This document shows positions 18,836 through 27,771 of a DNA stretch of 64,000 nt, one piece after another. The stretch's first letter is position 1, and each line of letters begins with the position of its first letter. The notes under the pieces are model-generated. The model was given only the letters and a program-made list of their open reading frames with translations. It was not told the DNA's origin and did no database searches. Origin of the DNA: Candidatus Thorarchaeota archaeon (GTDB lineage Archaea > Asgardarchaeota > Thorarchaeia > Thorarchaeales > Thorarchaeaceae); contig JAGSHN010000023.1 of assembly GCA_029855935.1 (NCBI GenBank), positions 1 to 64,000 on the forward strand, written 5' to 3'. A program made the translations under genes and the position numbers.

Positions 18836-21343
18836 ATGACCGCCTCAAGCAACATCAAGGAGACTAGTCCAATGACCCACCACCACAGACTACATGTACG
18901 GAGACTCGTCATCTTGACGCTGCTTGTGACTATACTCTCCTCGTTCCTTGTGACAACAAGACTCAGTACAGACCCGTCGCCATTGACGGTTGACCCGACC
19001 AATACCCCAACCCGGCGGGACGCCCGTGCGACTCAGGCGATTCCAGCCATCTCGTCGGCCTATGCCACACAAGACAGCATTCTTGAACCTCGTGAGGAAT
19101 GGTCGATTGACAGTGCGAGGCAATGGTACTGGCCCGTTGTTCACGACCTGAATGGAGATGGCAACGTGGAGCTCGTCGTAGAGACTAGTGACGGCATTCT
19201 ATGTGCCAATGCCAAGAGCGGGTCAACAATCTGGACATTTGACTTTGCGAGTAGCGGTGAGATCTTGAGCAGCGACATTGCAATGGCAGATGCCAACGGA
19301 GACGGCACCAGTGACGTGATTGTTGCAATCACGGATCAGCCGCAGGACAAGGACAGACTGGTATGTATTAATGGCGGAACAGGTGAACTGCTCTGGCAGA
19401 AGCAGAACGGCGATCAAATCACATTGGTCGCGGCCTACGACATCATGGGCGATGCAGACTACGAACTCCTGGTAGGATCCGGGAACCTCTCGTGTCTTGA
19501 CGTGTCAGACGGCTCAGTGCTATGGACGGCACTCAGCGGTGTGTGGTTGTACGGTAATCCCGTGATCAGCGATTTCAACGGCGACGGTTGGACCGAGATA
19601 TATGTCCCAACCGAGAACAATCTCTACTGTCTCGGATATGACGGCTCGGTGAAGTGGAGTGCTTCCGGTGGGGGCCATGTTCCGCAGGGTGTCTTTCTTG
19701 CCGACGGTGATGAGGATGGTGAACCTGAACTCTATATGTTGTCCGATGAGATTGAGGTCCGTAGACCCAGTAGCGGCGCACTGGTCTGGAGTATCGACTG
19801 TGAGGCCTCAGCAATTGTTCCCGGAGACGTGGATGGAGACGGCCATCTGGAGGTCATCGCCTCGTCGAGCAAGACTGTCTATTGCTACAACCTCGACGAC
19901 AGAGGTTCTCTTCTCTGGTCAAGAAGGCTAACGAACAAGGCCTCAGTACCCACAATCGTGGATGTGGATGGCGATGGCGATCTGGATGTCGTGGTGGCCG
20001 AGTCTGATGGAAGCCACGTTCGTGCCCTTGATGGCAGGTCGGGTGAGGTGCTGTGGGACCTGAATGACTACTTTGGAATTCCACGCTCCGTTGTAGTTGC
20101 CCCCCGCGGTCCCAGTGAGAACGAGGACTACTTCTACCTTCTGGCCCCAACGTCGTCAGACGGACTCGTCTGTCTGAATCCTGCAACATATGGCAGGCGT
20201 GTCTTCTGGCAGAATCCGGGTGGTGTGTTTGATTGTCTTCCACTCAGAGACACGAGCGCTATTGATGCAGATGGCGACATGATGTCGGCACGTAGCGAGG
20301 TGACATATGGCACTGACCTTCTCGATGCCGACACAGACGATGACGGGCTGCCAGATGGTTGGGAGGTCTCGAACCAACTTGACCCCCTGAATGCAAGCGA
20401 TGCTGGGGACGACCCGGACGGGGACGGACTCGCCAACATCTTTGAGTACGGCAACTGCACGGACCCCACTGACCCCGACACAGACAACGACGGAATGCCG
20501 GATGGCTGGGAACTCAGCAACCGCCTTGATCCACTTAACGCAGAAGACGCGAACGATGACAACGATGAGGACGAACTCACGAACCTTGAGGAGTACCAGC
20601 TAGGTACCAACCCCCACTCCTGGGACACAGACGGAGACCTCATGTCAGACAGCTGGGAGGTTGCAAACAATCTCAATCCTCTGGTCGACGACAGTACGGA
20701 CGATCCCGACAATGATGGCGCGACCAACGGGGATGAGTACATTGCAGGTACGGACCCGCACGATAGCGACACGGATGACGATGGTCTCCTTGATGGCTGG
20801 GAGATGCAGTACGTCGGTCTGGACCCGCTTCAGCCCGGACAGGGTGATGAGGACTCGGACTCTGACGGCCTGACGAACCTACAGGAGCAAGACGCGGGAA
20901 CGAATCCGAACAGACCAGACACCGACAACGACCACTGTCCGGATGGCTGGGAGATTGCCCACGACCTTGATCCACTCGACCCTGACGACGGCGCTGAGGA
21001 CACGGACTCAGACGGCCTGATCAATTCGCTCGAATACGACTATGGCACTGACCCGAGGGACGCCGACACCGACGGCGACACAATGCCTGATGGTTGGGAG
21101 GTCCAGTTTGGCCTAGACCCCACTGACCCCACAGTCGGCGATGCGGATGGTGATATGCTTGACGACAGTCAGGAGTTCGCTCTCGGCTCCTTGCCCAACT
21201 GTTCAGACACTGACGGCGATTTCGCTCCTGACGGTCTCGAGGCTATGATCTCTCTATCGCCCACCAACCCCAATGACTTCAGAATCGTCATGGGCATACT
21301 CGTTGTCGTAATGATTGGAGTTGTGTGGAAGAGAAGGCGGTGA
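18836..21343 (+). CDS. Secreted VCBS-propeller and calcium-repeat protein
   Basis: The start ATG 18836 has TGAGG at 18825-18829; a longer in-frame extension upstream has no support. A signal-anchor helix (LVILTLLVTILSSFLVTT) is followed by an FG-GAP/VCBS propeller with D-x-N/D-G-D-G loops (DLNGDGNVELVV, DANGDGTSDVIV, DVDGDGHLEVIA, DVDGDGDLDVVV). Then come seven thrombospondin-3-like calcium repeats of the DxDxDGxPDGWE type. A C-terminal membrane helix (IVMGILVVVMIGVVW) ends KRRR. It should be a calcium-stiffened, surface-anchored protein. About 835 residues. Its ligand is unknown. Confidence 0.9.
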   Translation: MTASSNIKETSPMTHHHRLHVRRLVILTLLVTILSSFLVTTRLSTDPSPLTVDPTNTPTRRDARATQAIPAISSAYATQDSILEPREEWSIDSARQWYWPVVHDLNGDGNVELVVETSDGILCANAKSGSTIWTFDFASSGEILSSDIAMADANGDGTSDVIVAITDQPQDKDRLVCINGGTGELLWQKQNGDQITLVAAYDIMGDADYELLVGSGNLSCLDVSDGSVLWTALSGVWLYGNPVISDFNGDGWTEIYVPTENNLYCLGYDGSVKWSASGGGHVPQGVFLADGDEDGEPELYMLSDEIEVRRPSSGALVWSIDCEASAIVPGDVDGDGHLEVIASSSKTVYCYNLDDRGSLLWSRRLTNKASVPTIVDVDGDGDLDVVVAESDGSHVRALDGRSGEVLWDLNDYFGIPRSVVVAPRGPSENEDYFYLLAPTSSDGLVCLNPATYGRRVFWQNPGGVFDCLPLRDTSAIDADGDMMSARSEVTYGTDLLDADTDDDGLPDGWEVSNQLDPLNASDAGDDPDGDGLANIFEYGNCTDPTDPDTDNDGMPDGWELSNRLDPLNAEDANDDNDEDELTNLEEYQLGTNPHSWDTDGDLMSDSWEVANNLNPLVDDSTDDPDNDGATNGDEYIAGTDPHDSDTDDDGLLDGWEMQYVGLDPLQPGQGDEDSDSDGLTNLQEQDAGTNPNRPDTDNDHCPDGWEIAHDLDPLDPDDGAEDTDSDGLINSLEYDYGTDPRDADTDGDTMPDGWEVQFGLDPTDPTVGDADGDMLDDSQEFALGSLPNCSDTDGDFAPDGLEAMISLSPTNPNDFRIVMGILVVVMIGVVWKRRR

Positions 21344-21807
21344 CAGTACTCGGCACTCGTGCAGTTCACTAGCCCCACGACGGGTAGACCGGCAACAAGG
21401 TCAGGTCGGAACACAACATACAGACCTCAGACCGGATCTCGGGTCGAAGTACGGACTGCCGACAAGCATATGTCGCTCCAGATGGGTCGCTCGTGCCTCC
21501 GTTGGCTGAAGCAAGTGGGCCAGTGGCGCAGATGATGCAGCCACCGTAGGGAGGAGAGGTCTCCCCCGCCCAACCTAGTTCCGTTATGCCCCGTTCTCAG
21601 CGGACGACGCCAGCAGATGACACCTGCTCCAACGCGCCACTCGGGACACAGGAACATGCTCCTGGGAGGCGTTATGAACGGCAGGCCGGGAGAGGGGCTA
21701 TCCACCGGCGTCATCCGGCCGAACTACTCACGCAGCGTCGTCCCGGCTCTGTATATAAGGGGAACATGGGACGACGCCGAGGGTTCCAGAGTTTACTTCC
21801 CGCGGAC
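21344..21807. other. Intergenic region between convergent genes
   Basis: Two genes converge here. I see no coding frame better than background and no obvious stem-loop terminator. Confidence 0.5.
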
Positions 21808-23280
21808 TCAGGCACCAAGACTGAGGATATCATTGGTGAGGAAGCTGTCGCGCAGGGAGAGGAGTCTGTCAACGATGAGCCCATTCTCGGTGTTGACCCG
21901 GAAAGACAGCGCGGATGAGGTCCTACGACTCTGCAGATAGAGTATCAGTCTCAGATTTCGGAGTGTCTCCAGAGTGGGTCCGGGGACGGGGTAGAGATCC
22001 GACCTCCTTACCCGCTCATATCGGCGCCGTGTACTCGCCACAAGATTCGAGGCCCCTCTCTCAATCTGGTTGGCCGTCCTAGCTCCCAGCAGCTCGTCGG
22101 CAATCCGATATCTCTGTGGGTCCATCTCCACAAGATAGTCATCACGAAGAAAGGCAAGCGCGAGGTAGTCGAGAACTGTGAGCATGGGGCCACCTATCTC
22201 AAGTTTGGCGGTATCAGAATGCCCCTGCCTGAAGTATGACGTTATCGCTCCCCGGAGATCTGGCGCCACATCAGCAAGGACAAGCACTTCTCTGACAGAC
22301 AGCGACTGAACAAAATCACGCACCTCTCTCTTGAGCTTCTTGAATCTCTCCAGCAGGCGTAGCCGATTGGCCACCTCAGAGTAGACGTGTCTCTGGTACG
22401 ATGAGGCAAGCGCATTCTCGTAGAAGTCTACCCGCACAGAATACTTGAGAGGATTGAGCGAATAATAGAGGGACTGAAGGAGATCACGGACCTTCACCAT
22501 AGACGAGTCCCCACTGGTGCGGAGAAGATTCCAGATGGCAGGAATGGAGTTCCTGTGAGCAAAGGCTAGTAAGGCCGCGTCAGTGACCCGTCTCTCAAAC
22601 TCTCGGGATATATGGGGTCGTATGACTATGCTCATAGTGTGCAGCCCCGGGAAGGACACCTCAATCTTTGAGAACGGCTCAGCCCCGGCCGCCACCTTGG
22701 TTCGATGGGCAAACACTTCGACTCTCTCGGTGGGAGAGAACCTCCGGCCTACTCTCAGACGCCCGACGAACAACAGTTTCTCAATGGATCGCTTGACCAG
22801 TCGAAGACGGGAGTTGAACTCACTATGCAGAGTTCCCAGCCAAGACTCATCCACCAGATACGGACCATTCGGAGAGATCTGGAGTCGGTACTCTGCGAAG
22901 AGGGAAGGATAGAGACGAACAGACCACACCAGATCAAAGTGCTCTGCGCCGACGGTGTCGTGTTGGATCTTCTTGGCCACGAGCGGCATCGGCATTCTAT
23001 ATGAGACATAGTAGTCATCACATATGACTCGGTAGTGAAGAGATCTGCACAGGTTTCGCCCTCGGAGAGGCCACCTCAGCCTCCCGACGCCGTGTACGAA
23101 TAGTCGCTCGTCGAGTCTGGCCGTGCCTCGAAGCACCCCTTCAAACTTCCTCCACAGTCGTTCCCGCCATCCGAGAAACGACAGCTCAGGCCGGAGACGT
23201 TCTCGCTCAAGGACCATCTCAGGCAATGCGATTGAGGCTGAGAGTACTACCCTCTGTCGATCCCTAGGGTCCAAAGTCAT
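21808..23280 (-). CDS. Unknown protein, second gene of two-gene operon
   Basis: 490 residues, soluble and rich in Arg/Leu, with no membrane segment. A helical region around residues 290-340 (RLRLLERFKKLKREVRDFV) is followed by a helical stretch with LTVLDYLALAFLRDDYLVE that could be a winged-helix-like module. The start overlaps the end of the upstream double winged-helix gene by 17 nt, so the two are coupled and probably act together. No family recognised. Confidence 0.78.
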   Translation of the reverse strand: MTLDPRDRQRVVLSASIALPEMVLERERLRPELSFLGWRERLWRKFEGVLRGTARLDERLFVHGVGRLRWPLRGRNLCRSLHYRVICDDYYVSYRMPMPLVAKKIQHDTVGAEHFDLVWSVRLYPSLFAEYRLQISPNGPYLVDESWLGTLHSEFNSRLRLVKRSIEKLLFVGRLRVGRRFSPTERVEVFAHRTKVAAGAEPFSKIEVSFPGLHTMSIVIRPHISREFERRVTDAALLAFAHRNSIPAIWNLLRTSGDSSMVKVRDLLQSLYYSLNPLKYSVRVDFYENALASSYQRHVYSEVANRLRLLERFKKLKREVRDFVQSLSVREVLVLADVAPDLRGAITSYFRQGHSDTAKLEIGGPMLTVLDYLALAFLRDDYLVEMDPQRYRIADELLGARTANQIERGASNLVASTRRRYERVRRSDLYPVPGPTLETLRNLRLILYLQSRRTSSALSFRVNTENGLIVDRLLSLRDSFLTNDILSLGA

Positions 23281-24796
23281 CTGTCATCACACGCCACTTT
23301 CCCTCGTCTGCATCCCAACGGGAAACGGGCAGCTTCCATCCGAAGAGATGATAGCTTCCGTGATAGCTGAGCAGGCAGTCTTCTTCCTGAAACTTCATTC
23401 GCACGTCCTCAAATATCCATCTGGCATATTGGGCCGGGACCTTGGCGATGACCGTGCTGAGGCCGTTCGTTGCTCTCTGACAGTAGAGCTCAGGCAGGAA
23501 GGAGAGAGCCCGACAGATGCGCCGATAGAGTGAGACGTCGCTGTTGTGAATGACGAGGAAGAGCGAACCGGGAGCGTAGACGGTGGTAGCAACCACCCTC
23601 TCCCACAGGATACCCCTTGAGCGTAGGTCGGCCACGATTCCCAACACGGTATTATACTTCCGGCCGACCTTCCGCCTTATGTCCCTCACCGAGGTCAGAC
23701 CTTTGTTCAGGATGGCATCGATGACGGCCAGATAGCTCTCGTCCAGCACGAAGCCCTCAAGGTCGAGCTGGCGTCCAGTCAACTGCACAGGCGGCGGGTT
23801 CTCGAACGCGTCCTGTAGTCTCCTATGGAATGTCTCAAAGACCGCCCACTGCGAACCGTCAAACAGGTCATAGTCGATATTCGCCCAGCATAGGCTCTCG
23901 TCCCGCTCCCCCGCGGTGACTCTCACGACCCCCGGTGCGTCGGCAAGGCTCTCAAGCCACATCCTGCCCTCTCTGAACGGTGACCACCAGCGCGGTACAA
24001 CTATGTTCACAAGGGCAAAGCTCTCCCCGGTTGATGTCCGAAGGACGTTGTAGAGCCAGGGATTCTGTTTCCCTAGATATGGAGGCAGGCGCGTCGAGTG
24101 ATCCTCAAGCTCAAGAGCCATTATGACCGTCTTCAGCCCGATGCCCGCATACGAGACAGTCGGTATCGTCCACAGGACTCCCCGCCGTCGGAGGTTGTTC
24201 AGTACTCTTGAGACATAGCCCTTGGAGGTCCCGAGCCGAGCCGCAAGCCTCTGCGGCGAGACTGTCTGGTACGCGAGTGCGGTGCGAAATACCAGAAGGG
24301 TGCTCTGGGATAGTGTCGGAACGCGCTCAGACCGGAACTCAAACAGGTCTTGAATGAACAGTTCCCTGAAGGCAGGCCCAGCCTCCTCAATTCGCCTCTG
24401 ATACATCTCGCGCATCCTGTCGAACGCATCTCGAAATCCAAGGAGAGAACGATATACGAATGGTGGGCGATAGACGCGGCCATCGCCGTAGTCGCGTTCG
24501 CGAGAGGTCGCGGCCCACAGCTCCTCCCACCGACCAAGATCGCACTCGGGAAGTGCAAGCAACTCGGACAGCATCTGCTCAGTCCGGAAGCACACAAGAT
24601 CCCACGCAATGGTTCCCGGATACGCGCCCATCTCACGGGCGAGCTCACCTGCGGCCTCGGCGACCGCCTGAATCTCTAGCCGCTTCTCGGGCCAGATGTC
24701 GACAAGCGAGCTCACCATATCCTCAATGGCCATACGTTTGAACGGGGCCCCCGCACGAATCGGAATTCCCGTCCTTGGTTCGTCGCCAGCGGGCAT
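23264..24796 (-). CDS. Double winged-helix DNA-binding protein
   Basis: 510 residues. A MarR/ArsR-like helix-turn-helix is clear near residues 195-220 (RLAARLGTSKGYVSRVLNNL), followed by RRRGVLW as the wing. A second one is likely near 355-385 (GLTSVRDIRRKVGRKYNTVL then LRSRGILW). It is probably an archaeal transcription regulator with an N-terminal helical domain. It is first in an overlapping operon with the 490-residue protein. The start ATG 24796 has AGGA very close by; ATG 24733 is an alternative. Confidence 0.78.
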   Translation of the reverse strand: MPAGDEPRTGIPIRAGAPFKRMAIEDMVSSLVDIWPEKRLEIQAVAEAAGELAREMGAYPGTIAWDLVCFRTEQMLSELLALPECDLGRWEELWAATSRERDYGDGRVYRPPFVYRSLLGFRDAFDRMREMYQRRIEEAGPAFRELFIQDLFEFRSERVPTLSQSTLLVFRTALAYQTVSPQRLAARLGTSKGYVSRVLNNLRRRGVLWTIPTVSYAGIGLKTVIMALELEDHSTRLPPYLGKQNPWLYNVLRTSTGESFALVNIVVPRWWSPFREGRMWLESLADAPGVVRVTAGERDESLCWANIDYDLFDGSQWAVFETFHRRLQDAFENPPPVQLTGRQLDLEGFVLDESYLAVIDAILNKGLTSVRDIRRKVGRKYNTVLGIVADLRSRGILWERVVATTVYAPGSLFLVIHNSDVSLYRRICRALSFLPELYCQRATNGLSTVIAKVPAQYARWIFEDVRMKFQEEDCLLSYHGSYHLFGWKLPVSRWDADEGKWRVMTDDFGP

Positions 24797-24881
24797 TTTC
24801 CTGTTCGTATTGTGGAAGGAGGGGCCTATTACATCTTCTGATTCTCGACGGACTAGCTAATCGAATTCCCGGGCCAGTGGT

Positions 24882-24938
24882 TGTCGGGCGACATTGGTCG
24901 TCCACAACAGAACGGAGGTGAATGGAGTGAATCCAGGA
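24882..24938 (+). repeat. Imperfect direct repeat, copy 1
   Basis: TGTCGGGCGACATTGGTCGT here matches 27287-27306 with one change, and the following 35 bases are also similar (GGTGAATGGAGTGAATCCAG against GGCGAGCGGAGAGAATTCAG). The two copies bracket a 2.4-kb block of small membrane proteins and broken genes. Confidence 0.6.
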
Positions 24939-25033
24939 GATCCTTGGCCAATTCCTCCGTGGCGCCCGGCGTAAGAACCGGCGTTGGCGGAGCGTCGAGG
25001 GACAGCACCCCGGCTGGCCCCGACATCTCTCTC

Positions 25034-25045
25034 TTTTTTTTTTTT
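25034..25045 (+). terminator. 12-T tract, possible archaeal terminator
   Basis: A run of 12 T follows CTCTCTC on the plus strand. Archaeal transcription stops at such tracts without a hairpin. However, no plus-strand gene ends just upstream, so it may only be a homopolymer. Confidence 0.25.
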
Positions 25046-25302
25046 CTGAGTCTCGGCGCAGGCGGAGACCAAGGTGGTGCCGAGGAGGCCCAGTTGAACC
25101 AGGCCTCTGCCCCCAGACATCCGGCTGCCCGGCCGCGGGGTTGATGCCCGCAGGGTCGCCAGACATGACAGGGGCAACACCATCTACCTAGTCTCCGCGC
25201 GCGTATTTCAGTATTGCGAGAACACCGATCCGAGGCCCTCCCTGCACCTCTTGCAAGTATGAATTGAGAATCGCCCTCAGTACGGCGGACGGAGAGTCCT
25301 AG

Positions 25303-25782
25303 GTGACCGGACCACTATGTCCGATCAAGTATCATCATCCCATTCGTGACCGTTACCAGATCAACACGTGGGATAGTTGGACTATTGCGACCGATGTAAG
25401 CAAGACCTTCGACAATCAAATTGGTACTGATGAAGCGACTCACATAGTCTCTGCAGGATGGGCAGCAGTTTTCGCAGCAATCGGAGCATCTATTGGAAAC
25501 CTGATCGAGCCAGGCGGAGGAGCGGTATTTGGTGCCTTTTCTGGACGGCGTACTTTGTGGTCTACTTGGCTGTGCAACTCAAGCCCAGCTCTATGATGAG
25601 GAGGGATGCATTTGGTGGTGTTGGGGCAAGGCATTTAGTGATTGGTTTTCTGCAACGCATGGTGGTTGGTACTTTGGCCACAGTATGGATTGCCAATTGC
25701 TGCTGCAGCATTTCTCGCGACGGACTACTTACAAATTGGTGACTGCACATCTATTGACGCACCAAGGTCGGGAAATCCATAG
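25303..25782 (+). pseudogene. Frameshifted bacteriocin-like small protein gene
   Basis: Reading starts in one frame (possible GTG 25303) with WDSWTIATDVSKTFDNQIG and a Gly/Ala-rich hydrophobic stretch GWAAVFAAIGASIGNLIEPG. It then makes best sense after a +1 shift at CCTTTTC (about 25540), as DGVLCGLLGCATQAQLYDEE and GCIWWCWGKAFSDWF. It returns to the first frame near 25678 for YGLPIAAAAFLATDYLQIGD to TAG 25782. The glycine-zipper, Cys/Trp-rich, about 150-residue product resembles class II bacteriocin precursors. A third frame (LFWTAYFVVYLAVQL) competes in the middle. It is either decayed or carries two indel errors. Confidence 0.4.
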
Positions 25783-25815
25783 TAAGATCAGAAGAAGAAC
25801 TGGAGTCGGGATCAA

Positions 25816-26235
25816 ATGGGTGTCAAAGAAAAGACAAAGATCATCTACATTCTGATGGGCAGGGTCTTCATGTTGATCGCTCTGGCATTGGAGATTGTCG
25901 TCTTTCTACTGCAGAGCACTCCGGACCATTCTACGGGATTCTGGGTGCCATATGTCATTTCTGTGCTAATTGACACGGGATGCATCACTTTGGCAAGTGA
26001 ATGCATATCTCGACATGGTCCTATCGACTCAAGAACTATTCTAGTTGTTCTAGCTGCATCCCTAACATTCGCGATTTTTGTGTTTCACTTTTCTAATGAG
26101 CTTCATGCGGTATTTTATCCCAGAACAATTCTTCCCGGTCTCCTGATGATTAATAGTGGAGGAGTCTTTCTGTTTGGAATAGGTTTGCTTATTTCTGGTA
26201 GAAGCTACGGAGAACGTATCTCAACAACCGCATAG
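25816..26235 (+). CDS. Small four-helix membrane protein
   Basis: 139 residues with four hydrophobic segments (GRVFMLIALALEIVVFLL; WVPYVISVLIDTGCITLA; ILVVLAASLTFAIFVF; LLMINSGGVFLFGIGLLIS) and a short charged tail. It starts 34 nt after the bacteriocin-like frame ends and has GGAGTCGGGATC upstream of ATG 25816. Size and position would fit an immunity protein for that peptide, but this is inference from context only. The A/T content is higher than in neighbouring genes. Confidence 0.6.
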   Translation: MGVKEKTKIIYILMGRVFMLIALALEIVVFLLQSTPDHSTGFWVPYVISVLIDTGCITLASECISRHGPIDSRTILVVLAASLTFAIFVFHFSNELHAVFYPRTILPGLLMINSGGVFLFGIGLLISGRSYGERISTTA

Positions 26236-26318
26236 AACCTAAAGCCGATGTTGCACAAGGGGGAAGATCAGCCCAGATGGTAGTTGATGCTGTGGCCACA
26301 GCTTGGAATGGTGATTGA
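26235..26318 (+). pseudogene. Short protein-like fragment
   Basis: Directly after the 139-residue gene, a 27-codon frame reads EPKADVAQGGRSAQMVVDAV then ATAWNGD and stop. It has no start codon and looks like the tail or head of a lost gene in this decayed block. Nothing else is seen between 26319 and 26521. Confidence 0.25.
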
Positions 26319-26521
26319 TGTCTGCGGAACTACTAGCTATAGGTAGCCTGCGAATCGGCAACAACAGATTTGATGCCCTCGTGCTATGAATCCCTAAGCG
26401 AAATCGGAGCGCTAGATTGATGGTTATTGGAGCACGATTCTATCGATAGGATACTTTACAGCTGGTGCTCGTACTTCCTGCAGAGTTGGGACAGAGAACT
26501 CGTAGAGCAATGGTGGATGTG

Positions 26522-26950
26522 ATGAACAAGAGAAGTATCAGTTTCTCCAGCAATGGTCGAAGGATTCTCTTGTGGACGGGACTGGTTTCTCTAGCACTTG
26601 TGGCAGCTGTGCATTGGTACATATCTACACTTCGGACCTCTGGTATTGGGTTTGGGACCATCTGCATTGTCTTGATACTTTCACTAGGTTGGTCCGTCTT
26701 TCTTCCATTGGCACACGTCTCGAATAGGGAAGATGTTACCAGATTGGCACTGGCCCTTATCCTGATCGGAACAATCTTCATGGTGGGGGGACTCTGGTCT
26801 CATAGCGCTCTGGAGATCTATCTGGCGCCCTACGACCTGCTGGCGACTTTTCTTGTCCTTGACAGTATGTTTGTGGTCCTCTCTGGTGTTCTCTTGCTTG
26901 AATTCAGGCACGGGAGAGATCATCTACTAGATAAGGAACAATGCTGCTGA
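26522..26950 (+). CDS. Small four-helix membrane protein
   Basis: About 142 residues with four hydrophobic segments (ILLWTGLVSLALVAAVHWY; IGFGTICIVLILSLGWSVFL; LALALILIGTIFMVGGLW; LLATFLVLDSMFVVLSGVLL). ATG 26522 follows GGTGGATGTG at usable spacing. ATG 26510 is also in frame. It matches the size and helix number of 25816-26235, so these may be paired or paralogous. It ends CC and slightly overlaps the start of a broken frame at 26941. Confidence 0.6.
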   Translation: MNKRSISFSSNGRRILLWTGLVSLALVAAVHWYISTLRTSGIGFGTICIVLILSLGWSVFLPLAHVSNREDVTRLALALILIGTIFMVGGLWSHSALEIYLAPYDLLATFLVLDSMFVVLSGVLLLEFRHGRDHLLDKEQCC

Positions 26951-27279
26951 GACAAAGGTTCCGAGGGATAGAGCCCATCGACCACTCCGAAGCGGCTGTC
27001 AGTGAGAGAGTCTACCCCGACTATGACGGCTACTTTGGCAAGATGGAGCAGTAGCATTTTGCAGTGGAGATTCAGTCAAGCGGCACCGAGGAGGGAGACG
27101 TCCTGACAATCACCGTCTTCTTCGAGGACCACCGAGTGCTGAGCAGATCCTCTACGGACGTGATGCTAACAATCTGAGAGCACACTTGGATCTTCGAGAA
27201 ACAGGCCTGCCGTGTCACAATCTACCCCAAGAGTTCAGTTAGTGTAGACTCCTCATTGATTGGCGATGCAGGGCTATAG
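26941..27279 (+). pseudogene. Broken gene with in-frame TAG and TGA
   Basis: A frame from ATG 26941 (MLLRQRFRGIEPIDHSEAAV) runs into TAG at 27052, continues as HFAVEIQSSGTEEGDVLTIT and VFFEDHRVLSRSS, meets TGA at 27175, then reads EHTWIFEKQACRVTIYPKSS to a final TAG. The stops could come from single transitions (CAG to TAG, CGA to TGA). The remnant looks like a small beta-rich protein. No family recognised. Confidence 0.4.
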
Positions 27280-27286
27280 GTGTCAG

Positions 27287-27345
27287 TGTCGGGCGACATC
27301 GGTCGTTCATTATTGGCCACAGGCGAGCGGAGAGAATTCAGGCAG
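27287..27345 (+). repeat. Imperfect direct repeat, copy 2
   Basis: Partner of 24882-24938. The first 20 bases differ at one position and similarity continues with gaps for about 55 bases. It lies just after the broken gene and before the vapB-like gene. Confidence 0.6.
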
Positions 27346-27496
27346 TTCTTAGCCTAGGCCTCTGGCGTCTGGTGTCGAATCTAGCATTGGCGAAACAAAG
27401 GACGGCGTGCCGGCCTCTGTGATGGCTGATGACCTTTGTTCAATCACAGGGACCTCGGGGCATAGTCTAGCTTGGGTTCTTCCCATCAGAATTGTT

Positions 27497-27703
27497 GTGG
27501 CGACCACGACTACAATCAAGAAGGACGCAAATGAAGTGCTCCGGACTCTGGAAGGTGACAAGGACTGGGATAGATTCCTCAAAGAACTTGCGGAGAGCTA
27601 TTTGACAACAAGAAGAGAGAGAACGAGGGAGAAGTTGAAGGGGCCTTTGGCTGGGGAATTTGAAGACGTAAGGGTGAAGAGGTGGACGAAGGAGTATTGG
27701 TAG
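27497..27703 (+). CDS. VapB-like antitoxin
   Basis: About 68 residues from GTG 27497: a short strand TTTTIKK followed by a helix-loop-helix with DKDWDRFLKELAESYLTTRR and an acidic/aromatic tail VKRWTKEYW. This fits archaeal VapB antitoxins, which bind DNA through the N-terminus and the PIN-domain toxin through the tail. The next frame begins like VapC but is cut off. A longer frame from 27407 exists but has no support. No strong ribosome site is seen. Confidence 0.55.
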   Translation: MATTTTIKKDANEVLRTLEGDKDWDRFLKELAESYLTTRRERTREKLKGPLAGEFEDVRVKRWTKEYW

Positions 27704-27771
27704 ATACTGATGTCTTGACAGACAACACGGCCGCGAGACTCACCCTTCATTCATGTCTGCAAGATCAATGA
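27697..27771 (+). pseudogene. Truncated VapC (PIN toxin) N-terminus
   Basis: Starting at TTG 27697 and overlapping the vapB stop, the frame reads LVDTDVLTDN, the classic first strand of a PIN ribonuclease with its first catalytic Asp. It then leaves the family pattern and ends at TGA 27771, already antisense to the next gene. A full VapC has about 130 residues, so the toxin is lost and the antitoxin is orphaned. Confidence 0.45.

Larger units (their letters stand above)
24797..25302. other. Gene-poor leader region with poly-T tract
   Basis: No gene seen. It contains one copy of an imperfect direct repeat (24882-24938) and a 12-T run (25034-25045). Confidence 0.5.

Noticed and set aside
20134-20772. 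212-codon Ser/Pro-rich antisense frame
   Set aside because: Produced by the D-x-D-G calcium repeats read backwards.
24881-25144. Plus-strand frame of 87 codons over the T12 tract
   Set aside because: Contains a poly-Phe run from the T tract and otherwise noise composition.
9964-27054. Amber (TAG) recoding as pyrrolysine to explain three interrupted frames
   Set aside because: TAG is the normal stop of several intact genes here, and no pyl gene or pyl tRNA is in the window; decay is simpler.
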